DNA from: Phycisphaerales bacterium
Lineage (GTDB): Bacteria; Planctomycetota; Phycisphaerae; Phycisphaerales; UBA1924
Direction: 5' to 3'
Assembly: GCA_016699835.1 (NCBI GenBank)
Contig: CP064987.1
Coordinates: forward strand, 3,100,001-3,164,000
DNA: 64,000 nucleotides
The notes beneath the pieces are model-generated. The model did not search any database. It was not told the DNA's origin and saw only the letters and a program-made list of their open reading frames with translations. Below, piece after piece: positions 44,809 through 56,571 of the stretch. The position numbers and the translations under genes were made by a program. The first letter of the stretch is position 1, and every line of letters begins with the position of its first letter.

Positions 44809-45774
44809 TCACGCGTGGGCGTGCTCGTGCCCGTGGGCATGGGCGTGCCCGTGGTCGTGCCCATGCTCCGAATGTTCGTGGGAATGGTCGTCGTGGTGGT
44901 CCATCAGCGAGATGAAGACGGCCACGAGGAACGTGAAGATGAACGCCTGGAGGAAGGCGACAAAGAGTTCGAGGAAGAAGATCGCCATCGCCGCGAAGAA
45001 GGCGATGATCGAGACGCCCCCCTTGATCGGGGCGCCGACGCTCTCGACGTTCCAGATGGAGAAGAAGCCCAGCAGCGTCGCGAGCAGGATGTGCCCCGCC
45101 GTCATGTTCGCGAAGAGACGAAGCGCCAGAGCGATCGGCTTGATGAGGATCTGCCCGGCGAACTCGAGCACGAAGATGAGCGGGGCCACGATGAGCGGCG
45201 CGCCGCCCGTCAGGTGCTTCAGGTACCCGCCGATCCCAAGGCGGGCGATCGCCGCCACGTTGAAGACGATGCACGCGAGGATCGCCAGCGCGCCCGTGAC
45301 CCAGATGTTCTGCGTCGCGGTGCCGCCGATCGGCGTGATATGGGCCTCGGCCCAATCCTTGTTGAGCAGGTGGACCACGTCCATGATCGGGAGCAGGCCC
45401 AGCAGGTTGTTCACGAGAATAAAGAAGAAGAACGTCCACAGGATCGGCATGTACGTGCTCGTTCGGTCGTGGAGCAGCGGCTTCACAACGTCATCACGCA
45501 TGTACACACAGATCACCTCGATCATGTGCGCGAATCGACCCTTGGTGACGTAGCGATCCGTCCCCTGGCTCTCGGGTCCCGTCTTCACCTTCGACGCGAC
45601 ATACAGCCCGACGACGATCAGAATGATCCCGCTGAGGACCAGGTTCCCCATGTTCCCTGACCACATCCAGCGCCCGTCGTGCCCGATCCTGAACGGATGG
45701 TCATACACGTGCTGCGAGGGGTCCGCGGCCAGCGTGGCGTTCAACAGAATCGATTGGATCGCGTGCGATATCAC
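44809..45774 (-). CDS. atpB: F0F1 ATP synthase subunit a with His-rich C-terminus
   Basis: Subunit a forms the half-channels beside the c ring. The 321-residue product has five to six helices. The essential Arg region is IALALRLFANMTAGHILLATLLGFF, and FFLELFVAFLQAFIFTFLVAVFISL is the last helix. It starts at GTG 45774 and overlaps the upstream gene's stop (GTGA), which implies translational coupling. The C-terminus is a tail of about 29 residues in which His makes up roughly half, alternating with Asp, Glu, Ala and Gly. This tail is absent from E. coli subunit a and could bind metal. No signal peptide is needed. Confidence 0.95.
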   Translation of the reverse strand: MISHAIQSILLNATLAADPSQHVYDHPFRIGHDGRWMWSGNMGNLVLSGIILIVVGLYVASKVKTGPESQGTDRYVTKGRFAHMIEVICVYMRDDVVKPLLHDRTSTYMPILWTFFFFILVNNLLGLLPIMDVVHLLNKDWAEAHITPIGGTATQNIWVTGALAILACIVFNVAAIARLGIGGYLKHLTGGAPLIVAPLIFVLEFAGQILIKPIALALRLFANMTAGHILLATLLGFFSIWNVESVGAPIKGGVSIIAFFAAMAIFFLELFVAFLQAFIFTFLVAVFISLMDHHDDHSHEHSEHGHDHGHAHAHGHEHAHA

Positions 45775-46271
45775 GAGTGAACGCTCCCGCTCAAGGTTCG
45801 AACGCCCGGGACGCTCCGCGATGCCGCGAACGCCCGCCGGGCCTTGTCCATCCGCGACAGCAGATACACCGCCGCGCCCGACTCGATCACCAGAAAGATC
45901 ACCAGGCCCACGACCAAAGGCAGCCACAGCGTCTCATCACGGATCGGCCGGTCCGCCAACATGGTCAATCCGGCCGCCCCGCCCATGACAATCATCGCCC
46001 GCACCATCGACGTCGCGAGCACGATCATGCCCCACGATTCCCCGCTCCCGCGGATCACCACCGGCGCAAACGACACGAGCACCCCGGCCCCAAGCGCAAT
46101 CAGCATCACCGACCGGGTCGCCGCGCTCGTCGGCTCATCGAGCACCCGAGCCATGAGCACCGCCGCCCCGAGAGCCAGCAACCCCGTGACAAGCACCACG
46201 CACGCATACAGCCCGCGAGGCGGACGGGCCGCGTCGGGCAGAGGCCGGGATGGAGCGATCACGTCGGGCAT
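45771..46271 (-). CDS. Putative ATP synthase I-like membrane protein
   Basis: The 166-residue product has a Pro/Arg-rich start and four membrane helices (YACVVLVTGLLALGAAVLMA, VMLIALGAGVLVSFAPVVI, MIVLATSMVRAMIVMGGAAGLTM, WLPLVVGLVIFLVIESGAAVYLL). Its position directly before atpB, with overlapping stop and start, fits the I/AtpI-type accessory slot, which helps assemble the c ring. Sequence motifs of AtpI are not obvious, so the assignment rests mainly on position and topology. ATG 46271 is the start. Confidence 0.55.
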   Translation of the reverse strand: MPDVIAPSRPLPDAARPPRGLYACVVLVTGLLALGAAVLMARVLDEPTSAATRSVMLIALGAGVLVSFAPVVIRGSGESWGMIVLATSMVRAMIVMGGAAGLTMLADRPIRDETLWLPLVVGLVIFLVIESGAAVYLLSRMDKARRAFAASRSVPGVRTLSGSVHS

Positions 46272-46404
46272 GACTTCAAAGACTGCGGTGTACGGAACTT
46301 GGCCGGATTTGGTTGGGCCGGGTTTGGGAGGTCCAAACGTGGGCGAAAGGATAGCCCTCGGCACGCCAAAACGCCACGCCCGTGATCACCGTTTCTCCTC
46401 GGAA

Positions 46405-46842
46405 TCACCACTTGCCACCGCCGCCATCGCCCCTGTTCCGCCGCCGCTCTTCCGTGGCTTTCCGATCCTCCCGGATGCTCGCCCGCACGATCCGAACGAA
46501 CGCCATCACAAACCCCGCGCCCAGCCCGATCATCACGCCCCAGGGCGAGGTCTTCGCCCAGCGATCAACCAGATACCCCACGACCACACCCCCCAGCACC
46601 GTCCCGACGAAATCGAACGCCGCGCCCCATGCCTTCGCCGCGTCCGCCCACGATCCCTTGGATTCCCCCGTCGCCATCGGTGCGGGCGTGGGCCTCGTCA
46701 GCACCTCGGGAATCTTCAGCCGAGGATCCTCCTCGGGCGTGTCCGCCGGATCGGGCACGCTCGGCCAACGCTCACCCGGCTGATCCCCCGCCAGATCATC
46801 CGGCTGCACATCGCGATCCTCGAACCGCTCTCGCTCGCTCAT
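46405..46842 (-). CDS. AtpZ/AtpI-family F0F1 ATPase accessory subunit
   Basis: The 145-residue product has a hydrophilic N-terminal half. Two helices follow (AFDFVGTVLGGVVVGYLVDRW and PWGVMIGLGAGFVMAFVRIVRA), joined by a short AKTS loop. The G-x3-G-x2-G-x3-D-x-W pattern and two-helix hairpin are characteristic of AtpZ (putative Mg2+/Ca2+ transporter linked to ATP synthase). Its start overlaps the alaS stop by four bases (ATGA). It leads the Fo gene set after a 133-base gap. The role in c-ring assembly or ion supply is inferred from the family. Confidence 0.8.
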   Translation of the reverse strand: MSERERFEDRDVQPDDLAGDQPGERWPSVPDPADTPEEDPRLKIPEVLTRPTPAPMATGESKGSWADAAKAWGAAFDFVGTVLGGVVVGYLVDRWAKTSPWGVMIGLGAGFVMAFVRIVRASIREDRKATEERRRNRGDGGGGKW

Positions 46843-49739
46843 GTCAGCATCCGGAAACCCGCGGCCCGCGCGGTGGTGACCGCCTCCTTCACCTTGCTCA
46901 CGTCCGTCCCGCCGCCCTGCGCGTTATCGTGCTTCCCGCCGCCCTTCCCGCCCACGACGCTCGCCGTCTCGCGCACCCATTGCCCCGCGGTCAGCCCACG
47001 CTTCACGAGCGCGTCGGGCACCGACGCGTGGATCGCGACCTTTGCATCAGGCCCATCGTCCGCGCTGATGAGCATCACCGCGCTCGAGGGACACTTGTCG
47101 CGCACGAGTTTCACCGCCGCCTGGATCGCCGCGCGGTCCTCGCCCACGTCGAGCGTCCCGACGATCACCGGCTCGAGCGACGTCGCCGCTATCTCCGCGA
47201 TCTGCCGAGCCTGGTGGATCGCCTGCTCCCGCTTCGCCTCGGCCACGGCCTTCCCCGCCGACTTCAACCGCTCCTGCAACTCGCCGATCATCGCCCGCGC
47301 CCGCGACTTCTCGCTCACGGGCATCACGATCTGATCCAGTTGCGTGAGGAGCGCCGACACCTCGGGCGCCAGGGCTGAGTCGGGTAGGAGCGACGACGCG
47401 CTGATCTTCGCCAGCACCAGCTCGCTCGCCTTCATCGCCTCCGCCGCCGCCTCGCCCGTGAGTGCCACAACGCGCCGCACGCCCTTCGCGACGGCCTCTT
47501 CCCCGATGATCGCGAACGCGCCGATCTCTTTCGTCGATTCCACGTGCGTCCCGCCGCAGAACTCGATGCTCACCTCGCGCCACGCCGGGTTGTCGGGCGA
47601 CGCCAGCAGATCATCCACCGGCTGCCCGATGCTCACGACGCGCACGGGGTTGGGATACGTCTCGCCAAAGACCGCGCGCAGCCCGCTCACCTTCCTCGCC
47701 GGCTCCAGTTCCGCGAGTTGCGCGTACACCGTGAAATCATGCCGAATCTGATCCCGCACGAGCGACTCAACCCTGGCGAGTTCCTCGGGCGACACGGGAG
47801 AGTTGTGCGAGAAATCGAAGCGAAGACGATCCGGCGCGACCAGCGACCCTTTCTGGTGCACGTCCTCGCCCAGCGTCGCGCGAAGGCCCAGGTTCGCCAG
47901 GTGCGTCGCCGTGTGGTTCGAGGCGATCGCCCCGCGCCGCTCGCGATCGATGTGCAACGACACCACGTCGCCAACGCCAAGGTCGCCCCGCGACAGGTGA
48001 CCGATGTGCAGCACGTACCCGCCGAACGTCTGCACGCTCTCGACGATGAACTCCCCGCCCCCGGATCGCTCATGCACGGCCGACTTGGCCATGCTCTCGA
48101 CGCGCAAACGCCCGGCGTCGTGCTCCTGCCCGCCCTGCGTCGCATAGAAGTTCGTCCGCTCGAGCACGATCCCGATCGGGTGCGACTTCTGCGCAACGGT
48201 GGGCCGCGACAACTGGTCGAACGTGTGCCCATTCCAGATCGCGCGGACATGAGCCGTGACGTCGTGCGGCGTGTACTTCAGCGAGTCGTCCGTCGTGTCC
48301 ACGCCCATGTGCGACAACTTCGCGACTTGCTCCCCCGAGAGTTCCAGTTTCGGCGTGGCCCCCGCGCCCTTCGCCCCGCCCGATCGCGAGAGTTCCTCCG
48401 CTTCCTTGCGCTTCGCCTCATACCCTGCCATGTCCACCTTCAGCCCCTGCTCCTCGGCCATCAGCGTCGTGAGGTCGATGGGGAAGCCGTAGGTGTCGTA
48501 CAACTTGAAGGCGTCTTCGCCCGAGACGGTTTTCTTCGAAGAGTTCGCCGCGACCTCAGAGAAGAGTTTGATCCCGCGATCCAGCGTCCTCCCGAAACTC
48601 TCCTCTTCATCGAGGATCACGTCGATCACCTTCTGCGGGTTCCTCTTGAGTTCCGGGAACGCCTCGCCAAAGCGATCGACCACCACCGGCACGAGTTCCG
48701 CGAAGAACCCCGTCTTCGCCCCGAGCATCTGCCGCCCATACCGCACGCCGCGTCGCAGGATCCGGCGCAGCACATACCCGCGCCCCACATTGCTCGGGAC
48801 GGCCCCATCCGTCAGCGCAAACGTCAGCGTCCGGATGTGGTCCGCGATCACACGATACGCCGTGTCCACGCCGCCCTGGTCGTGCGCGCCGAGTTTGCCC
48901 ATGTACGGGCGTGCCCCGGTCAATCGCTCGATCGCCCCGAAGATCGGCGTGAAGACGTCCGTGTCATAGTTGCTCCGCTTGTTCTGCAGGATGCTGACGA
49001 GCCGCTCCAGGCCCATCCCCGTGTCCACGTGTTTCGCGGGGAGCGACTTCAGCGTGCCATCGCTCTCGCGATTGAACTGGATGAAGACGTTGTTCCAGAT
49101 CTCGATGACGTCCGGATCGCTCGCGTTCACGAGCGACGCCGCGTCGCGCCCGCCGATGCGATCGAAGTGGATCTCTGAGCAAGGCCCGCACGGCCCCGTG
49201 TCCCCCATCTCCCAGAAGTTGTCCTTCATGTTCCCGGGAAGGACGTGCGACGCGGGCAGGTGCTTCCGCCATAAATCCCGCGCCTCGATATCCGGCTCAA
49301 GCCCCGCCGCCGGGTTCCCCTCGAAGTACGTCGCGTACAGCCGCTCCCTCGGCAGGTGGTACACATCGACGAGCAACTCCATCGCCCAGTCGATCGCTTC
49401 CTGCTTGAAGTAATCGCCGAAGGACCAGTTGCCGAGCATCTCGAAGAAGGTGTGGTGATACGTGTCCTTGCCGACGTCGTCGAGGTCGTTGTGCTTGCCG
49501 CCGGCGCGGATGCACTTCTGGCTGTTCGCCGCACGCTTGAGGCCCGCGAGCGGGCTCCCGGGTTGGACCTGCCCGAGAAAGATCGGCTTGAACTGGTTCA
49601 TCCCCGCGTTGGCGAACATCAGCGTCGGGTCGTCGTGCGGGATCGTCGGCGACGACGCCACAAACGTGTGCCCCTTCGATTTCACAAAGAAATCAATAAA
49701 CGTGCGGCGGGCCTGATCGACAGTGAGGAAGTGCGACAT
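46839..49739 (-). CDS. alaS: Alanyl-tRNA synthetase
   Basis: AlaRS attaches alanine to tRNA-Ala and clears mischarged Ser/Gly. The 966-residue product has the class II catalytic domain (TFVASSPTIPHDDPTLMFANAGMNQFKPIFLG; MGLERLVSILQNK; RGYVLRRILRRGVRYG). The editing domain carries zinc-ligand motifs (NHTATHLAN and CGGTHVE), and there is a C-terminal C-Ala domain with coiled coil. At 966 residues it is about 90 longer than E. coli AlaRS. ATG 49739 gives MSHFLTVDQARRTF, the normal start. Its stop overlaps the start of the atpZ-like gene, so it leads the ATP-synthase transcript. Confidence 0.96.
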   Translation of the reverse strand: MSHFLTVDQARRTFIDFFVKSKGHTFVASSPTIPHDDPTLMFANAGMNQFKPIFLGQVQPGSPLAGLKRAANSQKCIRAGGKHNDLDDVGKDTYHHTFFEMLGNWSFGDYFKQEAIDWAMELLVDVYHLPRERLYATYFEGNPAAGLEPDIEARDLWRKHLPASHVLPGNMKDNFWEMGDTGPCGPCSEIHFDRIGGRDAASLVNASDPDVIEIWNNVFIQFNRESDGTLKSLPAKHVDTGMGLERLVSILQNKRSNYDTDVFTPIFGAIERLTGARPYMGKLGAHDQGGVDTAYRVIADHIRTLTFALTDGAVPSNVGRGYVLRRILRRGVRYGRQMLGAKTGFFAELVPVVVDRFGEAFPELKRNPQKVIDVILDEEESFGRTLDRGIKLFSEVAANSSKKTVSGEDAFKLYDTYGFPIDLTTLMAEEQGLKVDMAGYEAKRKEAEELSRSGGAKGAGATPKLELSGEQVAKLSHMGVDTTDDSLKYTPHDVTAHVRAIWNGHTFDQLSRPTVAQKSHPIGIVLERTNFYATQGGQEHDAGRLRVESMAKSAVHERSGGGEFIVESVQTFGGYVLHIGHLSRGDLGVGDVVSLHIDRERRGAIASNHTATHLANLGLRATLGEDVHQKGSLVAPDRLRFDFSHNSPVSPEELARVESLVRDQIRHDFTVYAQLAELEPARKVSGLRAVFGETYPNPVRVVSIGQPVDDLLASPDNPAWREVSIEFCGGTHVESTKEIGAFAIIGEEAVAKGVRRVVALTGEAAAEAMKASELVLAKISASSLLPDSALAPEVSALLTQLDQIVMPVSEKSRARAMIGELQERLKSAGKAVAEAKREQAIHQARQIAEIAATSLEPVIVGTLDVGEDRAAIQAAVKLVRDKCPSSAVMLISADDGPDAKVAIHASVPDALVKRGLTAGQWVRETASVVGGKGGGKHDNAQGGGTDVSKVKEAVTTARAAGFRMLT

Positions 49740-49811
49740 GCGTGGGAAAAGCGTAGGTGACAACCCCGCCACATCGGCGAATCGTCCGCGCGACAGGACC
49801 TACCCACCCTC

Positions 49812-49836
49812 GTGGCACAGGCGTCCCGCCTGTGTC
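49812..49836. repeat. GTGGCACAGGCG-type palindromic repeat, copy 4
   Basis: Perfect copy of the 26465 unit, in the gap between the hppA gene at 49859 and alaS. It is in the same orientation as the other copies. Confidence 0.75.
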
Positions 49837-49858
49837 TACTTCCTCGACCGCCTTCCAC

Positions 49859-52681
49859 TCATTCAAACCCAAGCATCGCACCCACCGCCGGCCCGAACTT
49901 CACCACAAACCCGGCAAAGACCACCGCCACAATCGACAGCAACTTGATCAGGATGTTCAGTGAAGGCCCCGAGGTGTCCTTGAACGGATCGCCCACCGTG
50001 TCGCCGACCACCGTCGCTTTGTGGTCGTCCGAACCCTTGCCATACACCCGCGTCGAGCCTTTCCCCAGCGCCCGCAGTTCCTCCGCCCGCGCGAGCAGCG
50101 TCTCGCGCACCTCTATCGGCAACTTCTCGCGCATCGACGCGTCTGTCACCAGGTCGTCCGCCGTGATCTTCCCATAACTCTCGATGAGTTTCTTCGCGTT
50201 GTCCCACGCCCCGCCCGCGTTCGCCATGAACACCGCCACCGCGAACCCGCTCGTCAGCGCCCCCGCTAGGAGCCCGATCACCCCCGGCACGTTCAGCACC
50301 ACGCCCACACCGATCGGGATCACGACCGCGAGGATCGAGGGCAGGATCATCTCCCGCTGAGCACCCGCCGTCGCGATCGACACGCACTCGGCATAGTCCG
50401 GATACTCCTTCCCATCGTGCTGGATCCGCTTGGGCCACATCTCCGGGTTCGAGATATCCCCCTCACTCATCCCCTGCCCGCGCAGCGCCTTGCGGATGAT
50501 CGCGAACTGCCGACGGCACTCGCCCATCATCGCGTACGCCGCCCGCCCGACCGCCGACATCGTGAGCGCACAGAACAGGAACGCCACCATCGCCCCAAGG
50601 AAGAGCCCGCCCAGCACGCGAGGGTTGGTGAGCGTCACGTCATAGAACTCCAGCACGTCCTTCACCGTCGCGTTGTTCGTCGAGACCACCGAGAACTTCA
50701 GCGTGTGGTCGTGCTCGCCATGCCCGATCGTCGCCCGAAGGTCGTACTTTCGCGCTCGCTTGGGTTCCGGATCGAGTTCATCCCCCGTCGCGTGCAGCCC
50801 CGTCACAAAGAAGTGCTGCCCCGGTGTGAGCACATCATCCAGATGCTCCTCGCCCTCCAACTGTCCCATGTCCACCAGCAACGCACCGTCGGCATAGTTG
50901 ATCTCGTGCCCCTGGTGCATCGGATACACCACGCGGAACCGACCGTGTCCGCCATAGAACGCATACGGCACAATCTCGTTGCTCACGACCGCCTCGCCCT
51001 GCTTGATGTCCAGGCACTGGCTGTGCAGTTGCGTCTGCACCACCTGCACGTACGCGGCGAGGAGCGCCATCGCCGTCAGCGCCGCCGACCCGATCGCGAA
51101 TCCCTTGCCCGTCGCCGCGGTCGTGTTCCCCAGCGAATCGAGCATGTCCGTCCGCTGCCTCACATGCGGCGGCTGCCCGGACATCTCCGCGTTCCCGCCC
51201 GCGTTGTCCGCGATCGGCCCATACGCGTCGGTCGCCAGCGTGATGCCCAGCGTCGCGAGCATTCCCACCGCCGCGATCGACACGCCATACAGCCCCAGAA
51301 GGAAGTTCTCGTTCCCACCCGCCGCCACGAACGCCACGAGGATCGCCACGACCACCGCGAGCAGTGACGCCCACGTGCTCTTCATGCCTTCAGCGATCCC
51401 CGCGATGATCACCGTCGCCGGGCCCGTCATCGCCTGCGTCGCGATTCTCCGCGTCGGTGGATGCTCATAACTCGTGCAATACTCCGTCCACTGCGCGATC
51501 ACCAGTCCCGACACCAGCCCCGCGACGATCGAGATCCCCAACCGGTACCACGGCACCATCCCTGGAATCGACGCCTCGCCCAGCAGCAGATACGGAATCC
51601 CAAACGCCGCGAGTATGATCACCGCCGACGCGACGTACACCCCGCGGTGCAGGCTCTTGAGCAGGTCGCTGAACGACGCGCCCTCCTTCGTCCGCACGAC
51701 GAAAATGCCAAGAATCGACGCGAGAATCCCCGCTCCCGCCAGCGCGAGGGGGAGTGCCGCCAGCGAGATCCCGTGCTTCACCATCTCGCTCGGCGAGAGG
51801 TGGTGCATCGCGAACGTCGCCGCCGTGCCCAAAGCCGCGGCCGCGAGGATCGAGCCGTAGTACGACTCGTAGAGATCCGCCCCCATGCCCGCGACGTCGC
51901 CCACGTTGTCGCCCACGTTGTCCGCGATGGTCGCCGGGTTGCGCGGGTCATCTTCGGGAATGCCAGCCTCGACCTTGCCCACAAGATCCGCCCCGACGTC
52001 CGCGGCCTTGGTATAGATCCCGCCACCCACTCGTGCAAAGAGCGCCTGCGTCGACGCCCCCATGCCGAACGACAGCATGATCACCGTCATGTCCTGCAGG
52101 CCGCTTCGAAGCCCGAGCGTGTCGCCGATCGACAGCAGCACAAAGAACCACACGCTGACATCAAGGAGCGCGAAGCCCACGACGTTGAGCCCCATGACCG
52201 CGCCCGATCGGAAGGCGACGGTGAGCCCCTCATTCAGTGACTCCTTCGCCGCCGCCGCCGTCCGCGCCGAGGCCGACGTCGCCATGCGCATGCCGAGCCA
52301 CCCGCAGATCCCCGAGAAGAGGCCCGCGATCGGAACGCCGATCATCGACAGCCAGTGTTGCAAGCCCAGGAGATATAGAACGCCCAATGCCGCGATCAGC
52401 ATCACGAACACGATGCCGACGACGCGATACTGCCGGGCGAGGTACGCCATCGCCCCCTGCCGCACCGCCGCCGCGATCCGGATCATCTCGCTGTCGCCCT
52501 CGGGCTTTTTCAGGACTGACGCCCCGATCAGCCTCGCCGCGACGAGCGCCACCACCGCGCCCACCGGCGCCAGCCAGTACGCGCTCGGCACCTCGCCGAA
52601 CTTCCCCAGCGTCGGTGTGATCGCGAGCGTGAACTCGCCCGAGGCGAACATGGTCATCAACGGCGTCGGCATGTCGAACAT
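49859..52681 (-). CDS. hppA: Membrane-bound pyrophosphatase, K+-dependent type, with large insert
   Basis: This ion pump hydrolyses pyrophosphate and moves Na+ or H+. The 940-residue product has GADLVGKVEAGIPEDDPRNPATIADNVGDNVGDVAGMGADLYESY (catalytic Asp cluster), ATDAYGPIADNAGGNAEMS, and HKATVVGDTVGDPFKDTSGPS. In GNTTAATGKGFAIGSAALTA the residue after GNTT is Ala, the K+-dependent form. Typical enzymes have about 670-770 residues. The excess comes mainly from a soluble insert of about 130 residues after this motif, probably periplasmic, and from a charged insert near REKLPIEVRETLLARAEEL. ATG 52681 follows GGAG by seven bases. Confidence 0.92.
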   Translation of the reverse strand: MFDMPTPLMTMFASGEFTLAITPTLGKFGEVPSAYWLAPVGAVVALVAARLIGASVLKKPEGDSEMIRIAAAVRQGAMAYLARQYRVVGIVFVMLIAALGVLYLLGLQHWLSMIGVPIAGLFSGICGWLGMRMATSASARTAAAAKESLNEGLTVAFRSGAVMGLNVVGFALLDVSVWFFVLLSIGDTLGLRSGLQDMTVIMLSFGMGASTQALFARVGGGIYTKAADVGADLVGKVEAGIPEDDPRNPATIADNVGDNVGDVAGMGADLYESYYGSILAAAALGTAATFAMHHLSPSEMVKHGISLAALPLALAGAGILASILGIFVVRTKEGASFSDLLKSLHRGVYVASAVIILAAFGIPYLLLGEASIPGMVPWYRLGISIVAGLVSGLVIAQWTEYCTSYEHPPTRRIATQAMTGPATVIIAGIAEGMKSTWASLLAVVVAILVAFVAAGGNENFLLGLYGVSIAAVGMLATLGITLATDAYGPIADNAGGNAEMSGQPPHVRQRTDMLDSLGNTTAATGKGFAIGSAALTAMALLAAYVQVVQTQLHSQCLDIKQGEAVVSNEIVPYAFYGGHGRFRVVYPMHQGHEINYADGALLVDMGQLEGEEHLDDVLTPGQHFFVTGLHATGDELDPEPKRARKYDLRATIGHGEHDHTLKFSVVSTNNATVKDVLEFYDVTLTNPRVLGGLFLGAMVAFLFCALTMSAVGRAAYAMMGECRRQFAIIRKALRGQGMSEGDISNPEMWPKRIQHDGKEYPDYAECVSIATAGAQREMILPSILAVVIPIGVGVVLNVPGVIGLLAGALTSGFAVAVFMANAGGAWDNAKKLIESYGKITADDLVTDASMREKLPIEVRETLLARAEELRALGKGSTRVYGKGSDDHKATVVGDTVGDPFKDTSGPSLNILIKLLSIVAVVFAGFVVKFGPAVGAMLGFE

Positions 52682-52807
52682 GGAGCGACTCCTCAAAAAA
52701 TTACGGCAACGTATCGGCGACTCGCGAACGCCCGGCGCTCGCTTGGAAACTACATGAAGGCCCATCGTACGTCCCGCTCACGCGAGATTCGACACGCATC
52801 TTCTCCT

Positions 52808-52843
52808 ACAAACGAAAACGCCCCGCCGAATCTCGACGGGGCG
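52808..52843 (-). terminator. Terminator between the two pyrophosphatase genes
   Basis: CGCCCCG (52819-52825) pairs with CGGGGCG (52837-52843), and the minus strand continues TTTTCGTTTG. It lies 31 bases after the stop of the upstream pyrophosphatase, so the two genes are probably not strictly co-transcribed. Confidence 0.75.
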
Positions 52844-52873
52844 CGTGAGTGCTGAGAGAATCGAGATGCCGAC

Positions 52874-55411
<2,538 letters not shown>

Positions 55412-55679
55412 GGGGTGATCTCCAAGTTCTGTCCGTCAAGTCCTGCCCGTGTCTCGGGCGTGATCGGCAAACCCTCGCCGGGCCGCCGTCGATTCGTTCT
55501 CTTGATGCCACAATGGCAACCACAGCCAGCGCCAACCCGCGACGCCATCCATGGGGGAGGGGGGGCAAGCCTGTCGGGCGACTCCGCCCGGCCCTCGCCT
55601 GTCCAACTCAAACACAGTGGGGCGCGTCCCGCGCTCCCGCACACGGCAGGCCAGTTCTCTCCAAAAGGCCCACCAATCA

Positions 55680-55712
55680 GAAAAAACCGATGTGACCATC
55701 AAGTCACATCGG
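55680..55712 (-). terminator. Terminator of rpsU
   Basis: CCGATGTGAC pairs perfectly with GTCACATCGG around a six-base loop, and the minus strand continues with at least six T residues. It begins about 10 bases after the rpsU stop. Confidence 0.88.
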
Positions 55713-55721
55713 AATCACGCC

Positions 55722-55916
55722 TTACTTGATCGGATCGCCTTTCAAACGGCGATTCAGGCTCTTGCGGTCCGCACGCCGACGACGCTCCGAGGGCTTCTCG
55801 AAGAACTCGCGACGCTTGATGTCCTTGGTGAGACCCTCGCGGTCGCACAACTTCTTGAACCGCCGCATCATCCCCTCGACGGACTCCCCGCTGCGCGCCT
55901 TCACCCGAATCGCCAT
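55722..55916 (-). CDS. rpsU: 30S ribosomal protein S21
   Basis: The 64-residue product is S21: short, very basic, beginning MAIRVKARSGESVEGMMRRFKK with the conserved CDREGLTKDIKRREFFEKPSERRRR. It binds 16S rRNA near the anti-Shine-Dalgarno region and takes part in initiation. ATG 55916 follows GAGAGG; an upstream in-frame extension is not part of S21. It has its own terminator and stands apart from dnaG and rpoD, which it accompanies in the classical operon. Confidence 0.97.
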   Translation of the reverse strand: MAIRVKARSGESVEGMMRRFKKLCDREGLTKDIKRREFFEKPSERRRRADRKSLNRRLKGDPIK

Positions 55917-56086
55917 GAATACCTCTCGATCGTCTCTGGTGTCGTCGGCCCAAACCATGGACCAACCCCTCATCCCAGGGCCATGGCCCCAATGTGAGGG
56001 CAGTAGTAAAGGGCACTCCCCACCAAGGATCAAGCATCACGCCCCGACCTGACGTACCATCCGGTGCAAACACCGGAGTCCCCACC

Positions 56087-56497
56087 ATGCACGGATGCAA
56101 GGCCCTCGTTCTCACGTCCATCACCATCGCGACATTGACTGCGCTCGGAGCATGCGCCCCCCAACCCCAATACCAGGGCAACTCCGGCCTGATTGCTACG
56201 TACAAAACCAGAACGCTCGTCGCCGACCTCCCGGCAAGCGCCAGCGTCCCTGCCGTCATCGCCGCCGCACAAGATAACTTTATCGGACGCGGATACTCCA
56301 TTCCAACGTCATCCACAACCGACGATGTTGGGATGGTGGTCGGTATCCCACCCCGAACCAGCGATTTCCCCCGCGTCGTCGTCCGGGCCACCGCCCAAGG
56401 CGACCATACCCACGTCGAGATCATCAACGAGCCGCTCCCCGACCAGTCGCTCGCCCGCTCGGTGCTCGATGGCATCCTCGAGCAACTCGGCCTGTAG
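56087..56497 (+). CDS. Small lipoprotein, unknown function
   Basis: The 136-residue product has a lipoprotein signal with lipobox L-G-A-C after ATLTA, so Cys is the lipidated residue. The mature part (about 110 residues) has strand/helix sequence including DLPASASVPAVIAAAQDNFIGRGYSI, a helix-turn that recalls DUF3568-like lipoproteins, then VVVRATAQGDHTHVEIINEPLPDQSLARSVLDGILEQLGL. ATG 56087 has GGAG eight bases upstream. It precedes the HEAT/HD-GYP operon by 74 bases and may share its transcript. Confidence 0.75.
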   Translation: MHGCKALVLTSITIATLTALGACAPQPQYQGNSGLIATYKTRTLVADLPASASVPAVIAAAQDNFIGRGYSIPTSSTTDDVGMVVGIPPRTSDFPRVVVRATAQGDHTHVEIINEPLPDQSLARSVLDGILEQLGL

Positions 56498-56571
56498 TTC
56501 CATGACTCCTGCTCAATCGGGCCCACGATCTCACCGATAACCCGAATAGGCGATGAATCGCCATCGGGACC

